A DNA stretch of 64,000 nt from Streptomyces parvus (GTDB lineage: Bacteria > Actinomycetota > Actinomycetes > Streptomycetales > Streptomycetaceae), in assembly GCF_014648875.1 (NCBI RefSeq), contig NZ_BMRY01000001.1, positions 541,304-605,303 on the forward strand, given 5' to 3'. This document shows positions 38,801 to 44,645 of the stretch, one piece after another. A model generated the notes under the pieces. That model worked only from the letters and a program-made list of their open reading frames with translations, was not told the origin of the DNA and searched no databases. Both the position numbers and the translations under genes were made by a program. Numbering within the stretch: position 1 is the first letter of the stretch; every line of letters starts with the position of its first letter.

Positions 38801-41543
38801 GGACGAGGCGGTCGCGGCGCTGCTGTCCGAGGAGAGCCACCGTGCCTACGACCTGGCCGGAGGGCCGCTGTTCACGCCCCGGCTGCTCCGGCTGGCGGAG
38901 GACGATCACGTCCTGGTCCTCGGGATGCACCACATCGTCACGGACGCGCACTCGGCCGCGCTGATCGCCGGGGACCTCCGGGAGCTGTACGCGGCGGCCC
39001 GCGCCGGACGCGCGCCGGTCTTCGCCCGGCCCGCCGGGACGACCGTCGGGGCGCCCGAGCCGCCGCACGACCCGGCCGACCTGGTCTGGTGGCGCGAGCT
39101 GCTGGGCGAGAAGCCCCCGGTGCTGGCCCTGCCGACGGACCGGCCGCGCGGGCGCCGGGTGGCCGGGCGCGGAGGGGCGGTGGCCCGGAGCGTGGGCCGG
39201 GAGCGGGCGGACCGGCTGCGGGAGTGGAGCGGGCAGCAGGGCGTGACCCTGTTCGCCACGCTGTGCACGGCGTGGCAGTCGGTGCTGCGGCGGCGGTCGG
39301 GGCAGGACGCGTTCCTGCTGGGCACGACGTTCGGGCGGCGTCGGCCGGAGACGGTGGACACGGTGGGCTTCCATGTGGCCCTGCTGCCGCTGGCGCTCTC
39401 CGCGACGGACGCCGCCCCGCTGCCGGAGGCCGTACGGGCGACCGGCCGGGCGCTGTTCGCGGCGGAGGAGCACAGCGGGGTGGACCTGGACGCCCTGGTC
39501 GCCGCCGTCCACCCCGACCCGGGGAACCCACGGCCGCTGGTGACGGTTTCGGTCGATCTGGACCGCTCGGCGCTGGCCGGAATCGAACTGCCCGGGCTGC
39601 GGGCGGAGGGGGTGGCGGCCGGGACGGAGTCGGCGCCGCTGGAGCTGGCGCTGATGGCCACCCATGCCCCGGACGGGAGTCTGCGGCTGCGGCTGCGGTA
39701 CGACGCGGACCTGTTCGACGCGGCGACGGCGGACGGGTATCTGGCGGAGCTGGAGGAGCGGTTGGACGCGGTGACAGCCGCGCCGGGCGAGGAGCCCGCA
39801 CCGGGCGAGGAGGCCGTCCCGTGCGAGGACGCCGCGCCGGGCGAGCAGGCTGCCGCCCCGGACACCGCCACCCTTCTGCGTGAGATCTGGGAGTCCCTCC
39901 TCGGCGTGCGCGGCTTCCCCGACGACAGCAACTTCTTCGACCTGGGCGGCAATTCGATCGCCGCGATCCGCCTCGTGAACCGGGTCCGGGACACCCTCGG
40001 CGTCGACTACCCGATGGCGGACTTCTTCGCCGAGGCCACGCTGCGGGCGATGACCGGGCAACTGGCGGGCGGCGAAGGGCCCGAGGCACCGGCAACGGCA
40101 GCAGGCGAGGACAGCACCGCCGAAGAGGCCCCCGCCGCCGAGGAGCCCCCCGCCGTCGACCGCGCCCCCGTCAGCGACCAGCAGGCCCGGATGATCGCCG
40201 GGCACCACACCATGCCCGACCCCGCCGTGTGGAACGTCCCCACGCGGATCACGTTCACCGGGGCGCTGGATCCGGCGGCCCTGCGGTCCGCCGTGTCCGG
40301 GGTGATCGCCCGGCACGACGCGCTGCGGACCCGCTTCGTCCAGGAGGACGCGCCGGACGGGCCCTGGTGGCAGGAGGTCGTGGCGGCGGGGCCGGTGCCG
40401 CTGCCGGTGGAGGACCTGACCGGGCTGCCCGCCGGTGAGCGGCGGTCCCGGGCGGACGCCCTGTGCCGGGCGGACGCGGCGGTCGCCTTCGAGCTGGGGC
40501 GGCCCCTGGTGCCCCGGCTGCGGCTGCTGCGGGTCGAGGAGGACCGCTGGGAACTGATGTTCGTCCTGCACCACGTGTGCGCCGACGGCTGGTCGCTGTC
40601 CCTGCTGCTCGCGGAGATCGCCGCGCTGTACACGGCCGCCGCCGCGGGCGTCCCGCACGGTCTGCCCGACCCGGCGATGCAGGCGCCCGGGTACGCCCGG
40701 TGGCAGCGGGAGCACCACGAGCCCGGGGCCGAGGCGGAGCGGGCCGCGTTCTGCGCCCGCTATCTGGACGGGGTGCCGTCCGCCGTCCCCGTACCGACGG
40801 ACCGGCCGCGTCCGCAGAAGCTGAGCGGCCACGGGGACACGGTGCGCGGGGTCGCGTCGGGCGACGTGCGGGCGGCGGTGGAGAAGCTCGCCGCCGACCT
40901 GCGCACCACCCCGTTCGCCGTCGCGGCGGCCGCCCTCGGGGTGTTCCTGACCCGGCTGTCGGGCGAGGAGGACACTCTGCTGAGCGTGCCGTACGCCAAC
41001 CGGGAGGGCACCGCTTCGGAGTCGCTCGTGGCGATGACGTCCACAGCGGTGATGGTCCGCGTACGACTGGATTCAGCCAATCTTGGGGAGACGTGCGCGG
41101 AGCTCGCGGTGCGTACGGGCGCGGGCGCGCTCGGCGCCATGGCGCATGTGCTGCCCACGGCCCGCATCATGCAGGCGATGCGGGACGCGGGCGCTGTCAG
41201 CGTCCCCGACCGGGTGCCGCACGTCCTGGCCTTCCAGAACTCCGTCGACACGGACATCGAGATCCCCGGGTTGCGGGTCGAGGTGGCCGATCTGGCACCG
41301 CCGCTTTCCCGCAGCGAGCTGTGCTTCGGGCTTGCGCCGCGCCGGGACGCCGCGAAGGGTTATCGAACGTTCCTGGAATTCTCCACCGACCTGTGGGACC
41401 ACACGACCGCCCACGACCTGCTCGCGTCGTACACCGACCTGCTCGCGGAGTTCTGCGCCCGGCCCGACCGGCCGGTGCGGGAACTTCTCGCGGAGCGACC
41501 CTCTTTGTCACTGCCGAACACCGGAAAGGCGGACGCCGTATGA
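35805..41543 (+). CDS. Hybrid synthetase: aminotransferase - luciferase-like monooxygenase - C - PCP - C
   Basis: This 1912-residue protein combines five parts. A class III PLP aminotransferase (about 95-513) has SGTEANSAAIRLAR, FRGSYHGH and the PLP lysine in ATYGKALGAGFP; such domains transaminate beta-ketoacyl-ACPs. A luciferase-like flavin monooxygenase (about 538-895) has FGVYFFGDYPE, VWLPERHFDSFGG and GIGCATGWHARDF. Condensation domain 1 (about 915-1320) has MHHIVTDAHS, with Ala instead of Gly after the motif Asp. A PCP has LGGNS (Ser about 1384). Condensation domain 2 (about 1453-1890) has LHHVCADGWS intact. There is no adenylation domain, so the PCP must be charged in trans. Aminotransferase-monooxygenase pairs are known from microginin and puwainaphycin synthetases, where they make 3-amino-2-hydroxy acids. 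The gene overlaps its neighbours by 4 bp at both ends. Confidence 0.94.
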   Translation: MSAGTPASGDAAARASEAVARAAELSRALTERLAAARAQIATETPEEKPPADASAHGPRLVVDAAGGMAGAGADEAQRAHTASLIRRFTERTRTSKKLAQQHRSVLADSRAVVGFRDATKEMLYPVAARSAHGSRLVDVDGNTYTDITMGFGALLLGHEAEPVTEAVRRHLADGLRFGPRSPDTGEAAALLASLTGMERVAFASSGTEANSAAIRLARAATGRDKVVMFRGSYHGHIDSVLGRPGGPGQHAVPVSRGIPDSAVAELIVLEYGEQESLETIDALGDTIAAVLVEPVQCRNPGLRPVEFVRSLRELTARRGIVLLFDEMLTGLRPHQRGAQDHFGVVPDLATYGKALGAGFPIGAVAGRADLLDGVDGGFWRYGEPGGPARETTFIGGTYMQHPLSMAAARAVLTHLTERGPGLQSGLNDRTQALADRLNAFFRDEEFPLELEHFGSMFRFRHRADLELLYHHLQLRGVYVWEWRSFYLSTAHTEEDVNRVAEAVEGSLRELRDGGFFPRSAPRPGAAVKPVDAPRPAPDFGVYFFGDYPEPETGESAGADRAGTPEAYDALFETVRFADEHGFSSVWLPERHFDSFGGLFPNPSVLASVVARETGRIRINAGSVVLPLHDPVRVAEEWSVVDNLSGGRVGIGCATGWHARDFALHPDRFADRRRIAFDHLDEVRRLWRGEAVRRRTGEGAEAEILIRPRPVQEEPPFFLATSGQPASYEEAARRGLGVVTNLMSQTVDELAANIALYRRTRAACGLDPDAGRVTVLVHTYLGDDHATARADALEPMVRYLRSSLLMRSAATAAGQRREDVAAASEEDLDYLFRRAYDRYCDRRALIGTPDSVAPFVAALHGAGVDEIAALVDFGMDRERLRSGLEHLDVLRRRTRERVGVARDTRGQGRETVAPATSAQRRLWLAAQLLENPAAYNETQAVRLRGPLDVEALRAAVDGLVERHAGLRTVFRGEDEAGVVQVVREGLRIPLAVSDARGQDPDEAVAALLSEESHRAYDLAGGPLFTPRLLRLAEDDHVLVLGMHHIVTDAHSAALIAGDLRELYAAARAGRAPVFARPAGTTVGAPEPPHDPADLVWWRELLGEKPPVLALPTDRPRGRRVAGRGGAVARSVGRERADRLREWSGQQGVTLFATLCTAWQSVLRRRSGQDAFLLGTTFGRRRPETVDTVGFHVALLPLALSATDAAPLPEAVRATGRALFAAEEHSGVDLDALVAAVHPDPGNPRPLVTVSVDLDRSALAGIELPGLRAEGVAAGTESAPLELALMATHAPDGSLRLRLRYDADLFDAATADGYLAELEERLDAVTAAPGEEPAPGEEAVPCEDAAPGEQAAAPDTATLLREIWESLLGVRGFPDDSNFFDLGGNSIAAIRLVNRVRDTLGVDYPMADFFAEATLRAMTGQLAGGEGPEAPATAAGEDSTAEEAPAAEEPPAVDRAPVSDQQARMIAGHHTMPDPAVWNVPTRITFTGALDPAALRSAVSGVIARHDALRTRFVQEDAPDGPWWQEVVAAGPVPLPVEDLTGLPAGERRSRADALCRADAAVAFELGRPLVPRLRLLRVEEDRWELMFVLHHVCADGWSLSLLLAEIAALYTAAAAGVPHGLPDPAMQAPGYARWQREHHEPGAEAERAAFCARYLDGVPSAVPVPTDRPRPQKLSGHGDTVRGVASGDVRAAVEKLAADLRTTPFAVAAAALGVFLTRLSGEEDTLLSVPYANREGTASESLVAMTSTAVMVRVRLDSANLGETCAELAVRTGAGALGAMAHVLPTARIMQAMRDAGAVSVPDRVPHVLAFQNSVDTDIEIPGLRVEVADLAPPLSRSELCFGLAPRRDAAKGYRTFLEFSTDLWDHTTAHDLLASYTDLLAEFCARPDRPVRELLAERPSLSLPNTGKADAV

Positions 41544-42841
41544 CTCCGGCCCCCCACCGCAGCCACACCGACGACCTGCTCTCCTTCATCGCCGCGAGCC
41601 CTTCTCCGTACCACGTGGTGGCCAGTGCGGCCCAGCGTCTGGAGAAGGCCGGGTTCCGTGAACTGCGCGGCACCGACGACTGGACCGGAGCGACCGGCGG
41701 CCTGTTCGTCAGCCGTGCCGGGGCGCTGATCGCCTGGTACGTCCCCGAGGGCGCGGCCGCCCACACCCCGTTCCGGATCGTCGGCACCCACACCGACTCG
41801 CCGAACCTGCGGATCAAACCCGCGCCGGACACCGGGACTTCGGGGTGGCGGCAGATCGGGGTGGAGATCTACGGCGGGGTGCCGCTGAACACCTGGCTCG
41901 ACCGCGACCTCGGCATCTCCGGCCGGCTCGCCCTGCGCGGTCCGGACGGCGTGCCGCGCAGCCGCCTCGTCCAGATCGACGAACCCCTTTTGCGCGTACC
42001 CCAGTTGGCGATCCACCTGGACCGTTCGGTGAACGAGGGCGTGGCGCTGGACCGGCAGCGGCACATCGCGCCGATCTGGGCGCTGGGCGAGCCCCGGGAG
42101 GGCGAGCTGCTGCGCCGGGTCGCGGCGGCGGCCGGGGAGGACCCGGCGGACGTGCTCGGCTGGGACCTGATGCTCCACGACATCCAGCCGCCCGGATACC
42201 TGGGCGTGGACCGGGAGTTCGTGGTGGCGTCCCGGCTGGACAACCAGATCTCGGTGCACGCCGGGGTGACCGCGCTGGTGGACGCGGCGACGGGAGCCGC
42301 ACAGCCGGCGTTCATCCCGGTGCTGGCCGCCTTCGACCACGAGGAGGTCGGCAGCGGTTCCGAGACGGGTGCGCAGAGCCCGATGCTGGAGCGGATCCTG
42401 TCGCGGTCGGTGGCGGCGCGCGGCGGCAGCGACGAGGACTGGTCGCGGGCGCTGGCGGGCGCGTTCTGCGTCTCCGCCGACATGGCGCACGCGGTGCACC
42501 CGAACTACTCCGAGCGGCACGACCCCGACCACCGCCCGCTGCCCAACGGCGGCCCCACGGTCAAGGTGAACGTCAACCAGCGGTACGCCACCGACTCCAC
42601 CGGCATCGCGATGTTCACGGCGGCGGCCGAGCGGGCCGGGGCGCCCTGGCAGCCGTTCGTCTCGAACAACGCGATGCCCTGCGGTACGTCGATCGGCCCG
42701 CTCACGGCGGCCCGCCTCGGCGTCACCACGGTGGATGTCGGGGTGCCGGGCCTGTCGATGCACTCGGCGCGGGAACTGTGCGGAGTGCGCGACCCGGGGT
42801 ACCTCGCCGCGATCCTCACGACGATCATGGTCGGGGACTGA
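41540..42841 (+). CDS. M18-family metallo-aminopeptidase inside the synthase operon
   Basis: This 433-residue enzyme matches M18 aspartyl aminopeptidase-type dizinc exopeptidases. Putative metal and catalytic residues are all present: GTHTDSPNLRIKP (His), SRLDNQISVHAG (Asp), FDHEEVGSGS (Glu-Glu), SADMAHAVHPNY (Asp/His) and LSMHSARELCG (His). It should therefore be active and cytoplasmic. Its ATG overlaps the synthetase stop (ATGA), so it is translated with the assembly line. That is unusual for a housekeeping peptidase and suggests self-resistance (a spare target) or a tailoring role. M18 enzymes usually cleave N-terminal Asp or Glu. Confidence 0.93.
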   Translation: MTPAPHRSHTDDLLSFIAASPSPYHVVASAAQRLEKAGFRELRGTDDWTGATGGLFVSRAGALIAWYVPEGAAAHTPFRIVGTHTDSPNLRIKPAPDTGTSGWRQIGVEIYGGVPLNTWLDRDLGISGRLALRGPDGVPRSRLVQIDEPLLRVPQLAIHLDRSVNEGVALDRQRHIAPIWALGEPREGELLRRVAAAAGEDPADVLGWDLMLHDIQPPGYLGVDREFVVASRLDNQISVHAGVTALVDAATGAAQPAFIPVLAAFDHEEVGSGSETGAQSPMLERILSRSVAARGGSDEDWSRALAGAFCVSADMAHAVHPNYSERHDPDHRPLPNGGPTVKVNVNQRYATDSTGIAMFTAAAERAGAPWQPFVSNNAMPCGTSIGPLTAARLGVTTVDVGVPGLSMHSARELCGVRDPGYLAAILTTIMVGD

Positions 42842-42899
42842 CCGGACTCCGGCAGAAGAGCAGCTGGTAGAGCTGCGTAGAGAAAGAACAGGAACGATC

Positions 42900-43640
42900 G
42901 TGGCCGACGAAGACACCGTCCTCATCTGCCTGCCCTTCGCCGGGGCCGGCCCCTCCTTCTTCACGCCCTGGCAGAAACGGGCGCCGGAGGGACTGCGGAT
43001 CCTCCCGGTCTCCCTGCCGGGTCGCGAGAAGCGGTTCCCGGAGCCCGCGTACGACGCGGCGGCCCCGGCCGTCGACGACGCGTACGCGCAGGTGACGGCG
43101 GCGCTCGGCGGAGCGGACGGGGACGGGACCGGCGGCCCGGTCGTGCTGTTCGGGCACAGCATGGGCGCGGTGCTGGCGTACGAGCTGGCGCACCGGATCG
43201 AGCGGGCGGGCTGGCCGGTCCGCCTGACCGCGCTCGTCGTCAGCGGCGCGCCCGGCCCCTGGACGGCGCGCACGGACCGGGCGGACGGGCTGCCGGACGA
43301 GGAGTTCGCCGCCCGGGTCCGGGCGTTCGCCGGGTACGACCACCCGGCGCTGGCGGACCCGGAGATGCGGGAGCTGCTGCTCCCGGCGCTGCGGGCGGAC
43401 GTCCGGCTCCACGAGACGTATGTGCCGTCCACGGACCGCCCGTTGAGCGTTCCGGTCCTGTCGGTCCGGGGCCGGGAGGACACCCTCGTGGGGGCGGCGG
43501 AGGCGGCCGAGTGGGGCCGGGCGACGACGCGGAAGCTGACGGTGGCCGAGCCGGCGGGCGGGCACATGTATCTGGCCGAGCGGCCGGAGGAGCTGCTGGA
43601 GCTGGTGGCCGCCGAGGTACGCGCGGCGAGGGACCGGTGA
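42900..43640 (+). CDS. Type II (editing) thioesterase
   Basis: This 246-residue alpha/beta-hydrolase is of the GrsT/SrfD type. It begins with LICLPFAGAGPSFFTPWQ, the hallmark of external thioesterases. The nucleophile is Ser 87 in FGHSMGAV, with the later Asp and His in VRGREDTLV and GGHMYL. Such enzymes remove wrong or stalled acyl groups from carrier proteins. Because no synthase protein in this cluster has a terminal TE domain, it might also release the product. GTG 42900 has AGGA 6 nt upstream. Its stop overlaps the start of the dehydrogenase gene (GTGA). Confidence 0.93.
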   Translation: MADEDTVLICLPFAGAGPSFFTPWQKRAPEGLRILPVSLPGREKRFPEPAYDAAAPAVDDAYAQVTAALGGADGDGTGGPVVLFGHSMGAVLAYELAHRIERAGWPVRLTALVVSGAPGPWTARTDRADGLPDEEFAARVRAFAGYDHPALADPEMRELLLPALRADVRLHETYVPSTDRPLSVPVLSVRGREDTLVGAAEAAEWGRATTRKLTVAEPAGGHMYLAERPEELLELVAAEVRAARDR

Positions 43641-44536
43641 CCGGCGGTGGCGCGGGTACGGGACCGGCGACCGGCCGCCCCGGTACGGAACCGCTGACCG
43701 GCGGTGGCGCGGGACGGCTGGCCGGGCGGGCGGCCCTGATCACGGGGGCGGCGCGCGGTCTCGGCCGGGCCTGCGCCCTGGCGTTCGCCCGCGAGGGGGC
43801 GGACCTGATGCTGCTGGACGTGGCGGGCGAGCTGCCCGGGGTGCCGTATCCGCTCGGCTCCGCCTCGCAGCTCGCCCACACCGCGGACCTCTGCCGCGAG
43901 GCGGGGGCCGCCGTGCTGACCCGGCAGGCGGACGTGCGGGACCTGGCGGCGCTGGAGGCGGCGGCGGAGGCGGCCGAGGAACGGTTCGGGCGGATCGACG
44001 TACTGGTCAACAACGCGGGTATCGCCGCTCCTTCGGGCCGACCGGCGCACGAGATCACCGAGGCCGAATGGCAGTTGATGATCGATGTGGACCTGGGCGG
44101 CGCGTGGCGGGCGATCCGTGCGGTGGGGGCCCGGATGGTCGCCCGGGGATCCGGTTCGATCGTCAACGTGGCCTCGACGGCGGGGCTGGTGGGCTACCGG
44201 CACTTCGCCGGGTACGTCGCGGCCAAGCACGGTCTGGTGGGCCTGACGAAGGCGGTGGCTCTGGACTACGCGCCCCGCAAGGTGCGGGTCAACGCGGTCT
44301 GTCCGGGCTCGGTGCGGGACGACGAGGCGATGGAGGGCCGGATGCTGGCGGAGATCGCCCGTTCGCTGGAGGTGCCGGTGGCGGAGCACGAGGAGACCTT
44401 CGTCCGGGACCAGCCGATGAACGCGTTGGTGGAGCCGGGCGATGTGGCGGAGGCGGTGCTCTGGCTGGCCACGGACGCGTCCCGGCAGGTGACCGGCAGC
44501 GTGATCACCGTGGACGGCGGCTTCACCGCCCGCTGA
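43637..44536 (+). CDS. Short-chain dehydrogenase/reductase
   Basis: This 299-residue classical SDR has a Gly/Thr-rich N-terminal extension of about 25 residues. The cofactor loop is TGAARGLG (about 37-44), followed by VNNAGIA, the catalytic Ser in VNVASTAG and the Tyr-Lys pair YVAAK (about residue 193). PGSVRDDEAMEGRMLAE and TGSVITVDGGF are typical of longer SDRs. It could oxidise or reduce the warhead or a building block; which one is not determined. GTG 43637 overlaps the thioesterase stop. The stop codon lies in the first copy of a 36-bp triplicated repeat. Confidence 0.92.
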   Translation: MTGGGAGTGPATGRPGTEPLTGGGAGRLAGRAALITGAARGLGRACALAFAREGADLMLLDVAGELPGVPYPLGSASQLAHTADLCREAGAAVLTRQADVRDLAALEAAAEAAEERFGRIDVLVNNAGIAAPSGRPAHEITEAEWQLMIDVDLGGAWRAIRAVGARMVARGSGSIVNVASTAGLVGYRHFAGYVAAKHGLVGLTKAVALDYAPRKVRVNAVCPGSVRDDEAMEGRMLAEIARSLEVPVAEHEETFVRDQPMNALVEPGDVAEAVLWLATDASRQVTGSVITVDGGFTAR

Positions 44537-44638
44537 CGCCCGATCTCCCCGTCACCCCCGAGGCCCCGCTGACGCCCGATGCCCTGTTCACCCCCAAGGA
44601 CCCGCTGACGCCCGGTCTCCCCTGCACCCCCGAGGAGT
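44531..44638 (+). repeat. 36-bp tandem repeat, three copies, between the SDR and NRPS genes
   Basis: Imperfect 36-bp units start at 44531, 44567 and 44603, each opening with CGCTGACGCCCG. The first copy contains the SDR stop codon. The third ends in GAGGAG, which serves as the Shine-Dalgarno of the next gene. In another frame the units encode a Thr/Pro-rich 12-residue repeat. Confidence 0.88.
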
Positions 44639-44645
44639 TGCGCCC

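Noticed and set aside
35880..40832. 1650-codon open frame on the minus strand opposite the large synthetase
   Set aside because: It has no recognisable domains, and it lies exactly opposite a gene with five clear enzyme domains. Long antisense frames are expected from strong GC bias at third codon positions.
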